Positions 11,554 to 23,309 are shown, counted from the stretch's first letter. The stretch is DNA of 64,000 nt from Mesostigma viride (GCA_009746045.1 RPFO01000246.1:3391353-3455352), one strand, 5' to 3'. The notes: generated from the sequence alone by a model not told the origin. Program-made: numbers and translations.

Positions 11554-11840
11554 GGACTAACAACTGCATGGTGAGACAACTATTCAGGTAGCTGGACGAA
11601 TACATGGTGGTCCAACACGTCGCATGCGGTGCTCATATGATCAAGGGCTACATGTGGCTGCAGCGCATGCAACTGTCTGAGAAGAATTAAGGCGTGCGCA
11701 TGCAGACCGAGTAGTTCGTGTGCATGGCTCTCTGTGTTCTAGAAAGATCTGCATGCATGGAGGGATCCATCGAGGACGTACATATGCATTCATGACAATG
11801 AGGCTCGATCTGGGAGGGCTAGGGGCCTTTATACTCTCCC
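11554..11840. other. Spacer between retroelements
   Basis: No coding or repeat feature recognised. It ends in the target site of the R1 insertion (AAACCGGCGCC, 11841-11851). Confidence 0.5.
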
Positions 11841-11851
11841 AAACCGGCGCC

Positions 11852-12364
11852 TCGTATTTCGGACGAGATTAGGCAGCGTAGGATAGCATTTGTAGGACAC
11901 CTTGCTCGCACCACCCAGGTCGACACGGCCCTTGGCCTGGCCGGCCCCCAGCGGCTTGGCCAGCCAGGGCGACACATTCTGACCTGGCCTGGCCCCGAGG
12001 GCATTCCCAAAAGGGTCGGGAAACCTGTCACGAACTACATCCAGATGTTGCTGGACGACCTAGTGGTCCCAGCCCAGTTTGAGCACCGCATCCACTCTCT
12101 CTCCCGTCTTTTGACTGCCATGCAGGACAAGACGCGGTGGAAGAAGATTGTCAAGGCGCACACGCCCGACCCTGTGGGCAAGCCCCCTCCCCCCAAGCGG
12201 AGGAGGCGTTTTGATGAGCAGTGTAGTTAGGATTTTCTAGATAGCTTAGAGTTAGGATAGTTCGATCACGCGGGTGACGCGGCTCCCTCCACCCCATCCA
12301 TCATGGAATCTGTGCTACATGATCTCCCCACGGAGGCATGTTATAATTTAATTTAATTTAATTT
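11852..12364 (+). mobile_element. LINE family R, 5'-truncated copy (R1)
   Basis: A 513-bp insertion bounded by the 11-bp duplication AAACCGGCGCC (11841-11851 and 12365-12375). It carries the end of ORF2: RRIAFVGHLARTTQVDT, RLGQPGRHILTWPGPEG, KPVTNYIQMLLDDLVVP and a basic tail KPPPPKRRRRFDE (stop at 12228-12230). A short 3' UTR follows, then the stem-loop CCTCC-CCAC-GGAGG-type end and an (ATTTA)n tail. Its C-terminal frame is cleaner than that of the adjacent longer copy R2, which helps define the family. Confidence 0.87.
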
Positions 12365-12411
12365 AAACCGGCGCCGGTCTGAATTAATTAGTTCCAAGTA
12401 TCTGTGGCCAT

Positions 12412-14292
12412 CACGGCGCCGGTAAGCCTTGACCGCTGGTTGGCCCACAATGTTTCCTTGACCGGTGGGGCTCGCGCCCCCCCCCCGCCGCTGCACCCCG
12501 AGACGGCCGCCCGCCTCGGGGTCGCCGGACCCCCGCCGCCACCGGCGCCCCCCTCCTCGGCAGCGGACTACCAAGTCCCCGCCTTGCAGGAGGGCCGCCT
12601 TGCCACTGACGACGTTGTCCCCCCCTTCACTTTGGAGGAATTGGACGGCGCCCTTGCTCGCCTGCGGTACGATGCAGCGGTCGGTGCCGACCACCTTTCT
12701 GCTGAGCTGCTGAAGACCCCTGATCTGGCGGTTAGGGATCTTCTGCTGGCGTTCTGCAACCGTGTCCTGCTCTCTGACGAGCCTCCGCCTGCTGAGTGGC
12801 AGACGGCCATCCGCGTCATGCTGTACAAGAAGGGCTCTGCTGCTGACCCCGGCAACTACCGGGGTGTCTGCCTCCAGAGCGCCGCGCTGAAGGTCTTCAT
12901 GCGCATGATGCTGCACAGGCTCCGCGCCGCGCTGGTCGACCCACACCTGGGTGAGTCTCAGATGGGTTTCCGTAGTGGTCGTAACACTGTCATGGCTGTG
13001 TTTGTCGCGCGCCGGTTGATGGAGGAGGTGCGTCGACTTCCCCCTGACAGTTTGCCGCTGGTCTTCATTTTTGTTGACTATATCAAGGCCTTTGACACGG
13101 TTCTCTGGGAGGCTCTTTGGGCCATCCTAGCTCTGGATCGGGTACCACCTGCGTTTATTGCTGCCATTCGCCGACTGTATGAGGGCTCACAGGCAGTAGT
13201 GCGGACTGCGGAGGGCACCACTCCACCATTCCCCCTTCACCACGGGGTGTGGCAAGGTTGTGTCCTGTCCCCATACCTGTTCATTATTGTCGTGGATCAC
13301 GTCATGCGCCGGGCACGTGCGCGCTTTACTGCTCTTAAGGGGTTCGAGCCAGGCTTGGACATCCTTAACGTGAAAGAGCACGGCGGGGTTAGACCGGGGT
13401 ACCGCCTTGCCGACCTGATTTATGCGGATGATACCACCCTCATCGAGCGCCCCGAGCACATTCAGACCTGGCTGGACTGCCTGGGCCTGGAGGCGCGGGC
13501 GGTGGGGTTGGAGATTAGTGTCAAGACTGAGGCGATGGTGATAGGGGCCTCCAGTAAACCACCGCTGCCGCGCCTGCTCGACGGGACGGAGGTCCCGTTC
13601 CGCGACCGCTTCAAGCTGTTGGGGAGCTGGCTTCCTGACACCGACGACGATGTGGACACCCGCATCGCCCTCGCCTGGGCCAAGCTCCGTTCGCTCACAC
13701 CTTACTGGCGCTCGAAGGGCCTGGACGGGCACCGCAAACGCGTGCTCTTCAAGGTCCTCGTCCTCACGGTGCTCACGTATGGCGCCGAGGCGTGGACCCT
13801 CCCACCCAAACTGGCAGCTCGGCTCGACGGCACAGTTTACAGGATGCTCCGGCAGGTCCTTAACGTAGGTTTTTCCGAGCGTCCGTCATCAGAGTCTTTG
13901 TATCATGGCATGCCTCGTGTTTCGGACGAGATTAGGCAGCGTAGGATAGCATTTGTAGGACACCTTGCCCGCACCAGCCAGGTCGACACCATGCACCCTT
14001 GCATGGTCTGGCCGGCCCCCAGCGGCTTGGACAGCCAGGGCGGCATATTCTGACCTGGCCTGGCCCCGCGGACATTCCCAAAAGGGTAGGGAAACCTGTC
14101 ACCAACTACGTTCAGATGTTGCTGGACGACCTAGTGGTCCCAGCCCAGTTTGAGCACCGCATACACTCTCTCTCCCGTCTTTGGACTGTCATGCAGGACA
14201 AGACGCGGTGGAAGAAGATTGTCAAGGCGCACACGCCCGACCCTGTGGGCAAGCCACCTCCCCCCAAGCGGAGGAGGCGTTTTGATGAGTAG
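12412..14292 (+). pseudogene. Non-LTR reverse transcriptase (ORF2), 5'-truncated, one late frameshift
   Basis: An open frame of about 545 codons runs to a stop at 14053 and covers the RT. The N-terminal palm entry is ADHLSAELLKTPDL. RT block 2 includes MLYKKGSAADPGNYRGV and block 3 is VFIFVDYIKAFDTV (first catalytic Asp). The GxxQG block is HHGVWQGCVLSPYLF and the catalytic box is LIYADDTTLI. After GLEISVKTEAMV the thumb and a C-terminal LTYGAEAW block follow, as in LINE ORF2 proteins. At about 13,990 an indel near CACCATGCACCC shifts the frame. The expected tail (LLDDLVVPAQFEH, KPPPPKRRRRFDE) continues in another frame to 14292. The catalytic residues are intact, but this copy lacks an endonuclease and cannot be an autonomous source. 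It is the only RT core in the window. Confidence 0.88.
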
Positions 14293-14428
14293 TGTAGTTA
14301 GGATTTTCTAGATAGCCTAGCGTTAGTATAGTTCGATTACGCGGCTTCCTCCACCCCATCCATCATGGAATATGTGCTACATGACCTCCCCACGGAGGCA
14401 TGTTATAATTTAATTTAATTTAATTTTA
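12412..14428 (+). mobile_element. LINE family R, 2.0-kb copy with reverse transcriptase (R2)
   Basis: Bounded by a 12-bp target duplication ATCTGTGGCCAT (12400-12411 and 14429-14440). It is 5'-truncated: no ORF1 and no endonuclease. It contains the whole RT core, the C-terminal domain, a 3' UTR, the stem-loop CCTCCCCACGGAGG (14385-14398) and an (ATTTA)n tail. R1 and R2 sit 36 bp apart, separated by a clean single copy of host sequence. Confidence 0.9.
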
Positions 14429-14440
14429 ATCTGTGGCCAT

Positions 14441-14746
14441 GCAATAAACCGTGGGGCAGCCCTACTGCACTAGCTGCTATGTACACTTTTGCTATGTCGG
14501 AGCTTTGTTGCACCCACAGGGGATGCCGAATCTTTTCAACGGGGCCGATTGTGTGCATGCACCCTGTGGCATGCCTGTACGTCCGGCATGAGGGAAGGGG
14601 GGGGGGGCGGTGCCCCTGCCCGCTGTTCACACTAGCTTAGGGCCGGATTAAATTATAAAGCACTCTGGTGCTCCGTGACTCCCCAACGGGAGCACGTGTC
14701 TAAATAATTAATAGTGCATGGCAATCTACTGCATCCATGCAAGTAC
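14441..14746 (+). mobile_element. A/Y-type 3' end, degenerate
   Basis: Contains a 3' UTR-like stretch ending in CACTCTGGTGCTCCGTGACT, the stem-loop CTCCCCAACGGGAG, then GCACGTGTCTAAATAATTAATAG, the plus-strand family A/Y end. The 5' limit is not defined. No coding sequence was recognised. Confidence 0.55.
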
Positions 14747-14780
14747 CTACCGTAGTGGCTAGAATCTATTTACGAATAAT

Positions 14781-16250
14781 CTGATCAGACACTCCGCAAA
14801 GGTGAAAACCTTTGCGTTCAGTGCCAGGCCGCGGAAAACGCGGAAAACGCGATCTGCAAATGAATCCGACCTGAATCGAACTGGGGACCTCTCGCACCAA
14901 TTTTGCTGACTATAGGACGGACGTCTCCGGTTACCATGGCATCGCCAACTTACACCTACAGTCATCTGCAAAAGTTCTCCTGTCCGGGGAGTGATGCAAG
15001 CCTTTCGGATTTGGTACTAGATAAATCACTTGAGATCTGTGTGTAGGAGTACTACACACGTGTCTGCACGCGAGACTTGTTCAGTCTCGCACCGTGAGAC
15101 GGGCTGAACACGGCTGAATCCTTCTTTTTAGTAGAAGGGGGCGTAGCCGGTACTATCGAAATCAGCCAAGCGTATATTCTGATCAGACACTCCGCAAAGG
15201 TGAAAACCTTTGCGTTCAGTGCCAGGCCGCGGAAAACGCGGAAAACGCGATCTGCAAATGAATCCGACCTGAATCGAACTGGGGACCTCTCGCACCAATT
15301 TTGCTGACTATAGGACGGACGTCTCCGGTTACCATGGCATCGCCAACTTACACCTACAGTCATCTGCAAAAGTTCTCCTGTCCGGGGAGTGATGCAAGCC
15401 TTTCGGATTTGGTACTAGATAAATCACTTGAGATCTGTGTGTAGGAGTACTACACACGTGTCTGCACGCGAGACTTGTTCAGTCTCGCACCGTGAGACGG
15501 GCTGAACACGGCTGAATCCTTCTTTTTAGTAGAAGGGGGCGTAGCCGGTACTATGGAAATCAGCCAAGCGTATATTCTGATCAGACACTCCGCAAAGGTG
15601 AAAACCTTTGCGTTCAGTGCCAGGCCGCGGAAAACGCGGAAAACGCGATCTGCAAATGAATCCGACCTGAATCGAACTGGGGACCTCTCGCACCAATTTT
15701 GCTGACTATAGGACGGACGTCTCCGGTTACCATGGCATCGCCAACTTACACCTACAGTCATCTGCAAAAGTTCTCCTGTCCGGGGAGTGATGCAAGCCTT
15801 TCGGATTTGGTACTAGATAAATCACTTGAGATCTGTGTGTAGGAGTACTACACACGTGTCTGCACGCGAGACTTGTTCAGTCTCGCACCGTGAGACGGGC
15901 TGAACACGGCTGAATCCTTCTTTTTAGTAGAAGGGGGCGTAGCCGGTACTATGGAAATCAGCCAAGCGTATATTCTGATCAGACACTCCGCAAAGGTGAA
16001 AACCTTTGCGTTCAGTGCCAGGCCGCGGAAAACGCGGAAAACGCGATCTGCAAATGAATCCGACCTGAATCGAACTGGGGACCTCTCGCACCAATTTTGC
16101 TGACTATAGGACGGACGTCTCCGGTTACCATGGCATCGCCAACTTACACCTACAGTCATCTGCAAAAGTTCTCCTGTCCGGGGAGTGATGCAAGCCTTTC
16201 GGATTTGGTACTAGATAAATCACTTGAGATCTGTGTGTAGGAGTACTACA
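14781..16250. repeat. 398-bp tandem repeat, about 3.7 copies
   Basis: Units start at CTGATCAGAC at 14781, 15179, 15577 and 15975, an exact spacing of 398 bp. The copies compared are almost identical: one C/G change was seen (actatCgaaatc against actatGgaaatc). The last unit is partial. TACGAATAAT lies on both sides of the array (14771-14780 and 16251-16260). Each unit has several perfect hairpins: CGCAAAGGT-GAAA-ACCTTTGCG (GNRA-type loop), CGAGACT-TGTTC-AGTCTCG and CCTTCT-TTTTAGT-AGAAGG. The near-zero divergence implies recent amplification or homogenisation. Confidence 0.93.
14864..14946 (-). other. tRNA-like segment inside the 398-bp unit (tRNA-Pro-like 3' half)
   Basis: On the minus strand the unit contains GGTGCGAGAGGTCCCCAGTT then CGATTCAGG. 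This closely resembles the anticodon-stem, variable-loop and T-arm sequence of eukaryotic tRNA-Pro, including a B-box-like AGTTCGATTC. Upstream, TGGCGATGCCATGG could serve as an A-box. The 5' anticodon strand and the acceptor pairing do not fit, so it is not a functional tRNA but a tRNA-derived or SINE-like piece. The same segment recurs every 398 bp in the next three units. Confidence 0.5.
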
Positions 16251-16470
16251 TACGAATAATGTTTACGAATACCCCCCCGAAAATGCTTGAAATCCGGGTT
16301 CATTTTGGCCCGGAAATCATGAAACCCGGGGTGCGCTTTGGGCGCCGCGCTGGCGTTTCCAGCGTCGCGCCGCGCCGCGCAGCGTTTTGCCGCGCATCAC
16401 ATTTAATTTTAAATTAAATGCTTTGTCCGTCTGTTTAGGGTTTCAATGAGACAACCATACTAGGTACCTA

Positions 16471-16694
16471 TAGGTAGCTATGCTGATCTTCCCCCCCATG
16501 ACAGGCTCCCCCTTCGCTGGGCATAGCTTGAAGATCATGGGGCTGCCAGTGCCCTGGTGCACCTAGAGCAAGGGTCCTTTACATCCCCACCCTTGCAGGA
16601 AGTAGCTTAGGATGTATGATAGGCCATACGCCCCCTCTCAAGGGCTATGTGCTACATATACTCCCAACGGAGTTATGTTACAATTCAATTCAAT
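16471..16694 (+). mobile_element. Half-LINE family B, 224-bp 3' fragment (Bd)
   Basis: Bounded by the 12-bp duplication ACTAGGTACCTA (16459-16470 and 16695-16706). It contains only the B 3' UTR (gatcttccccccc, caggctcccccttcgctggg, aggaagtagcttagg), the stem-loop ACTCC-CAAC-GGAGT and an AATTC-type tail. It inserted into the inverted-repeat element after that element had formed. Confidence 0.88.
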
Positions 16695-16946
16695 ACTAGG
16701 TACCTAGGTATCTATTAATTTATCAACTCACATTTCTCACTACAGATAGGTATGAACAAGGGCAATTACCTAAGTACGTGGCGGGGTAGCAAAGCCAATG
16801 GCCTAGTACTAGCGTTTGGCACAAACGGGGCCCAGGCCACGGAAATGTGCAAAACCGGGATGGAAAACCCTCGGAAACAGGAAATCCGGGACCAAAAACC
16901 CTCGGAAATATAATTATTCGTAAATAGATTCTGCCCACTACGGTAG

Positions 16947-17452
16947 TTAAATGATTTAGGATCCGAAGTGGGATTCGCAATAGTAGCTATTTACTCCCCC
17001 TTTCAAGAGAAATACTAATTTACCGTCAACAGCCTAGCAGTTGACCTTGATCAAGAAATCTGAGTTATACAAAACCCATCTCACTCGTATCACACTACCG
17101 CGCACAGTCCCTTTATTCTGTTCAGGCAATCTCTTCAAATCGGATTGATCATCTCATCTACCATGTAACCTAGCCTTCATTGTCCTTCTTTCCACTGGGG
17201 CATGGGCATGCGTGCCCAAGGCACCGCCTCGAATACGCCCCGGCTTCCCTAGGTACCTAACAACAATCCGCTCATCTCATGACATCCCAGTACATTGATC
17301 AATGCCAAGTGCTAGACATTGCGCGAGTCCAGTGCTCCCTCTTGGCCAGACATCGGCCCTCCAGTGCTGGGAATCGAAGAGGCCAGGCGGGCGGGGCCTA
17401 TGAGCTGGGGCCAGCTGGGTGGGGCCCAATAATTAGAGCTTGGCTTGCCCGC
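16947..17452. other. Intergenic sequence downstream of the minus-strand gene
   Basis: No exon, element end or array recognised. It should contain the 3' UTR and polyadenylation region of the gene ending at 17453. Confidence 0.5.
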
Positions 17453-20400
17453 TCACGCTGGCCCTGTCCCGTAGGCGTGCACCTGCTGCATGCCGATCAG
17501 CTTGTCGGTGACCGTACGCGTCTCCTGCTCCTGGCACACAAAGTTGCCCGACTGGAGTGAGGCGCTCGGGTGGCACTGGAAGAGCGCGCCCCACAGCCGC
17601 TCCATACAAAAATACGGGACCATCTCGCCCGCCACGCGCGGGTTGACGGGTTTCGCGTAAAAGTCCTGCGCAAGCACGAAAAAGTGGAAGGCGGCATGTC
17701 TATGGATAAGCCCACGGATGGCAGCAAAACTAAGCCTCAAACGTGCTGGCTGTCCTGCGGGGGATCAGCTTGCTTGGGCGTAGACTCTCAGGCAACTTGA
17801 CCAGCATCCCATGCAGTACTGCATGGGCCCACATGGGGTACATCAGGTAAGCCAAAGAAAGCAGGGCATACATTAAATGGCACTCGGATGCATCTATCAA
17901 GACGCGCCACTCGCCAAACCACCAACCTGCAAAGGGACCCTTAGCCAAAGGCCCTCTCTCAGCATCATTTGCTTTGCCGACCCAATCACTATGATATGCC
18001 CAGCTAGGGGCTTCTTACTCACCAAGGTGTGCTGCGAACCCATCTACCCACCAGGATGTGTCAAAAGGTCTTCCCTCATCATGATACGCCCGGAGGCTTC
18101 AGAACCACCAGGATGTGCTGCATTCCGGGCAAATCATGCCCACCGAGTCACCGTCATGTGCTAAAAGCTCGCCATCGTGTGCTAGCAGGTCTGCACTCAC
18201 CTGGATGTGCTGGAGAATGCCCTCGTACTTGCACTTGGGCCATGCCTGGATGCGGCCGCGCCCGACCGTAAATGCCGCCTGCAGACCCACGCGCCACCGC
18301 TTGGGCGGCTCCGCGCAGAAGACGCCCTTGAACAGCGGGACGACAAAGTCAATGTCGTAGCGCTTGAAGTCCATCGCGCGGATCGCCGCCGCCTTAATGT
18401 GGTGGCCCATGCTGTAGAAGCCGACCGGGAACACCTGCACACATAGATGGGCGAAACAACATACGTCGTTAGTTGGCAAAACAACCAATGATGTTCTGCC
18501 AATTTGGCAGAATAATGTTTGGCAACACATGGTTGGGCAACAAAGCATTCGGCAACATCTTGTTTGGCAGTGCCTGGTTGACACCCATTCGTCTGGCATC
18601 ACCATTAGAAGCCGACCGGGACCACCAGCAGGTGCTGGTAGGGCAGCAAGTTATTTGGCAACACGTTTGGTACGCGGCGTTGCCAGTAGTTGGGTGAGAG
18701 CCGAGTGGAAGGGCAGGCAGGAGGGGGGGTATGAGGGTGGGCAGATGGGCGTGTGTGTGGGCGGATGGGTGGGTGCGTGGGCGGGTGGCTCGGTAGGTGA
18801 GAAATCATGCAGGTAGTGCTGGGGTGGGGTGGGGTGGGGTGGGGTGGGGTGGGGTGGGGTGGGGTGGGGTGGGATGGGGTGGGGTGGGATGGGGTGGGGT
18901 GGGGGGTGGGTGGGGTGGGGTGGGGTGGGGTGGGGTGGGGTGGGTGGGGTGGGGTGGGTGGGGTGGGTGGGGTGGGGTGGGGTGGGGTGGGGTGGGTGGG
19001 GTGGGTGGGGTGGGGTGGGGTGGGTGGGGTGGGGTGGGGTGGGGTGGGGTGGGGTGGGGTGGGGGGGGTGGGGTGGGTGGGGTGGGTGGGGTGGGTGGGG
19101 TGGGGTGGGGTGGGGTGGGTGGGGTGGGGTGGGGTGGGGTGGGGTGGGGTGGGGTGGGGTGGGGTGGGGTGGGGTGGGTGGGGGGGTGGGTGGGGTGGGT
19201 GGGGTGGGTGGGGTGGGGTGGGGTGGGGTGGGGTGGGGTGGGGTGGGGTGGGGTGGGGTGGGGTGGGTGGGTGGGGTGGGGTGGGGTGGGGTGGGGTGGG
19301 TGGGGTGGGGTGGGGTGGGGGGGGGTGGGGTGGGGTGGGTGGGGTGGAACGCAGGGGTGCAGTGGCGCTGAGAGAAAATGGTAGCAGCGTTGTGCCTGCC
19401 TTAGGTTGTAGAAAGAGCTCTCTGTGGTCTGCCCCCCCGGCAGTGGGAGAAGCCTGGGTGCCCTCCCCCCTTGCGTATTACGGGTCAACGGTACCATAGC
19501 TGGCACTCTGTGAAGCAGACAAGGGATTTCGATGTTATTACCCCACCACCACCACCACCACCACCCCCCGCGCCCCCAAACGGAAAATCTTTCAGTGCGC
19601 AAGCCCAGCAGTGATCAGGATTAGAGCTAGCCGGGTTTGCCATTGTGGTACAGACCACCCTGGCAAATGTCGCGTACGGCGTTGCCGGCACGGCCCTGGC
19701 ACGGCCGATACATCGATACATCAAACTTGCCACCTGAGCGAGCAACCGTTCCTTCAGTGCCCCGTGCGTTATGGCTCCTGCCCAGCTTGTATGAGCAAAG
19801 CACCGCTGGCCAAGAGACTAGATAGCAAAACATGTAGGCCTCGGCCACAAAGACAGGCAACCGCTAACGGTTCCCTCACGGTTCGCAAGTACACAGCCCA
19901 CACTGAAAGGACAAAGCACACAAACGGACGAATTTCCCATCCATCACTCCCCCTTGTCCCCCAGCCTTGACCGCCCAGAACTGTCCCGGACCCAGCAATA
20001 CCACTTTCACCCCAGACCCCATATGCTTGGCTAAGGTTCCCCCCAAAACAGGAGCACGTCCGAGGCTCCCCAGGAGACGCATCCTGCCTATATATTCGGT
20101 AATGGTATCTCACCAAAGGGGCGAGAGTCGCAAGACTTGGGCAAGCCCAAGGCCCAGTCGGTGCGAGTGACCCATCTGCCCTCACACATGTGGCCATGCC
20201 CCACCCACCCCCATGCGCCACCCCCATCTCCGCATTCCATCATGCCCCTCCATACGTATGCTCCCGAATAACACACCTCGGCGCGTGCCATCACGCCACC
20301 ATCCAACCCCATGCGTCCAACCGTGCCTCCACCGCTATCACAGATAGGCTCCACATACATATGCCCGTCTCCATGCACATTCTCCACACCTACATGCCCA

Positions 20401-23309
20401 CCCCCATGCGCATGCTCCACACACATGCCCACCCCCATGCGCATGCTCCACACACACATGCCCACCTGCAAGCGCGCCATGACGCCACCACCCACCTCCA
20501 TGCGCTCGATCGCCGCAGCGAGGTACGTGCGGAAGGAGATGTCCACCGTCCCGTGCACAAACATGGTGAGCTTGGTCGGGTTGTCGTAGTGCTCGATGAT
20601 GTGCTCCAGGAAGACCACCTCGGGCTGGGTGCCCAGCTCCGTGGGGGGGGTCGTGCGGATCTGGTGGGGTGCATGGGGGGAAGAGGGCAGATAGAGCCAG
20701 CCGTAACCGATAGGACCCATCATTTATTGCACGGGGGGAGAGGGAAGATAGGGCCAGCCGTAACCGATAGGACCCATCATTTATTGCACGGGGGGAGAGG
20801 GCAGATAGGGCCAGCCGTAACCGATAGGACCCATCATTTATTGCACGGGGGGAGAGGGCAGATAGGGCCAGCCGTAAATGCTAGGACCCATCATTTATTG
20901 CACTGGTTGACTGTACACGCGGTCCTGCTGGGAAGCCACAGAGGATTAACCGTCATCAGTAATGCTGGTGATGGAAGCGACAGGACCAATAGAACCTGCC
21001 GGAGCATGAACATAGAGCAGACCATGCACGAAAAACCCATGGGCACGGCCACTCGAGCTAGAGATGATGTCTGATCATGGCAGGGGCGGATGCAGCATGG
21101 CTCCCCTCCCTCGGTGACCCCCCTCCTCACTTCCAGCTCTGCATCCCCTCATCCCACTCCCTACCTACCTCGGCACACTCATGTCCCCACCACTTGACTG
21201 CCCCCCGACCCCCCTTGCCACCTCCGTGTCCCCCCATCGCCCCCACGGCCTATCACTGTGCGCATTCCGCCACCTTTCCTCAGTGCCTACCCTCACCCTT
21301 GTGTTCACCTCAGGGGGGCACTGTGAAAAGGTTGCGGGTTTCGCTTCTGGCACCCCTTACATCATCCGCCCCTCGTCTCCCTCCTTGCCTCCCCTCATCT
21401 CCGTGCCTTCCTCTTGTGCTTTATTCTTCAAGGATTCTGAAATTTTTACCTTTTCCTGTTTCGACTCGTCACACAGCTCACCTCGGTGCACGCCTTGAGG
21501 TGGCTGGGCACCTCCACGTGCCGGCCGCAGCGGCTGTACAGGAACACCTTGGCGTGGTCGCAGTCGAGCGTGAACAGGAAATCCACGTCCTCGTGGCAGA
21601 AGACCATGACGACCGACGTGATCGCCATCATGTAGGGCGGCTGCGTGAAGTTGGTGCTGGGCGGGCACTTGAGCATGCACTTCAACTTCTCCGCGGTCTC
21701 AGGGTCCTTGTGGGTGTGCTCGCCGATACGCGTCACCTGTATGTACAGACGCATGGGGAGCAGCGGCAGAACGGAAGAGGGGCCAGGCGGTTCCAGGAGA
21801 AATCAAGGGGAGACATTATAGGTCGTGCGGGCGGAGGGAAGAAAAGCCTACCTAATGAAGACCTAGTCTTGGACTGGCACAGAGGACAAAGTACATGAGA
21901 CCATGTACGGAGTGCACGGTCATTGTAGCCATGCGCAGAACGCCTGATTTCTCCAGGCACTTATGCTTGCAGTCACCCTGTGTTTCAGCACGCCATTCGA
22001 CAGGCCACAACGTGGCAATGGCAGGAGAAGGCCCATGTTTCTGTAATGCCGCTGGCGCACTGGTCGCTGTCCAGTACTCTCACTAATTGTTGTCATGCAC
22101 TCCTTGCCCATTAGATTTTGCTCTTGTGCGACTCTCACCCCTTCCCCCTTGCTGTTCCCCGGCACCCACCACTTTGTTCTTGTCGTAGAAGAAGGCCTTG
22201 GTGTTGGGCTCCCGGTAGCGGTTGCGCAGGATCTCCTTTTCGTGGTGCGACTTGGGCAGCTGCGCAGGGAACTTGGCTGGGGAGATGCGGCCGGCCGCAA
22301 GCACCACAACGGTAGTAATTATAGTAAAGTGATAGTACATTAGTAACAACATTAATACTCACTAGCGATACAAAAATGTGATGATGTTGTGAGATGTGGT
22401 GACGTGATGGGATGTAGTGAGACGCCCGTGTGCGCACGCAGGTGCCAGAGGCACACAGGTGTGCACACGATAGCGTCACGACGCTCACGACGAGGGACAT
22501 CCGGCATCATACCCCAGGGGGCATATGACAGACACAGTCGCAGAGCATGGCTAGGCCTCTCCCCAAACAGCACCACGTCTTTCTAGTCGGTCCAGCGGGA
22601 TGGTTACCGAATCAAATAGCTACTGAGAATTGCAAACACGAGCTAGCGAGCACGCTGGAGCTGGGGATGGTCTCTATTGGAGGTACATGGAGGGACGTTG
22701 GATGCCAAAACACGGGCATAACTGATACATCCAACCATGAACTGCTAGCGCATTCACATGGCAGGATACGAGACTTGTAAAACAGCAACGTCCCAGAAGT
22801 GGCATAGTAGACTAATTTACGTTCAATGCAGGATACGCCATAGCAAGGAAAGAAAAGGAAGCAAGGGGAGTTACGACGGTGAAGCTTCGCCCCGTTATGC
22901 ACGAGCGAAATAAAGACAACGAAATGGTTATGCCATTCAAATGTATGGGGCAGTGTAATCTGTGGTAACATGCCGGTTAAGGGAAAAAGAAATCGGCCTA
23001 GAGGAAGCGCTCGCCTTTACTAATCATTTTGGGTTGCGAGCCCAAAACGCTACTATTGCAGAAGCTTAAGGACGGGCAAAAAACGGATTACACGAGCTGC
23101 AAAGGCCACCAAGAAAGCTCGCACATTGATCGTCTAGCTTACAATCGTTTTCTTCAACTCCACAACTTATTACATAACCGGTAAGCCACCCAGGTCGAAT
23201 ACCGCAGGTGCGAGAAATGCGGAACACCACGCTTACCTTGGACATTGTTGACATGATGGCATAGTGTCAGGAGCAGCATCATGCCAATAATACATGCTCT
23301 TCTGGTCAT
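17453..23309 (-). CDS. Putative secretory-pathway protein resembling DUF3431, six exons, 348 aa
   Basis: Exons on the minus strand: 23309-23237, 22276-22170, 21736-21482, 20660-20496, 18434-18201 and 17665-17453 (stop). They total 1,047 nt with every junction GT-AG and in phase: the first intron is phase 1 and the rest phase 0. The product starts MTRRACIIGMMLLLTLC, a typical signal peptide or signal anchor. The middle of the protein (VVFLEHIIEHYDNPTKLTMF, preceded by KVFLYSRCG) resembles the NxGREaxxYLxHIxxxYDnL-type core of DUF3431 proteins, a little-known group often compared with glycosyltransferases. Later segments (GHHIKAAAIRAMDF, GEMVPYFCMERLWGALF) are Cys- and aromatic-rich. Function is inferred only weakly, and a lumenal role in glycan handling is a guess. 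An earlier in-frame ATG (23366) would put 19 residues ahead of the hydrophobic segment. I chose 23309 because it leaves a normal signal peptide. Confidence 0.75.
18821..19347. repeat. (GGGGT)n / (GGGT)n array, 527 bp, intronic
   Basis: G-rich on the plus strand, which is the template strand of the surrounding minus-strand gene (intron 18435-20495). Runs of four G every five bases give strong G-quadruplex potential. All open frames here are artefacts of the repeat. Confidence 0.96.
20690..20905. repeat. 57-bp minisatellite, about 4 copies, intronic
   Basis: TAGGACCCATCATTTATTGC recurs at 20711, 20768, 20825 and 20882 (period 57), with an intervening gggggagaggg run. It lies in the 20661-21481 intron of the minus-strand gene. 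Confidence 0.92.

Larger units (their letters stand above)
14747..16946. mobile_element. Terminal-inverted-repeat element enclosing a 398-bp tandem array (2.2 kb)
   Basis: 34-bp inverted ends match at 32 of 34 positions. The left end (14747-14780) reads CTACCGTAGTGG..AGAATCTATTTACGAATAAT, and the right end (16913-16946) is its reverse complement with two changes. A TA dinucleotide abuts CCGTAGTGG on both sides, so a TA target duplication is possible but too short to prove. Inside are the 398-bp array, a GC-rich segment with many GCGCCGCG words (about 16330-16400), and a later 224-bp half-LINE insertion. No transposase was seen, so this would be a non-autonomous element of unassigned superfamily. 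Confidence 0.7.

Noticed and set aside
14864-14946. Functional tRNA-Pro gene in each 398-bp unit
   Set aside because: The 3' half resembles tRNA-Pro, but the 5' anticodon strand and acceptor stem do not pair, so it was kept only as a tRNA-like motif.
14781-16250. Hammerhead ribozyme or retrozyme in the 398-bp tandem units
   Set aside because: I looked for CTGATGAG...GAAAC with a GTC cleavage site on both strands and did not find it. The hairpins present do not match that fold.
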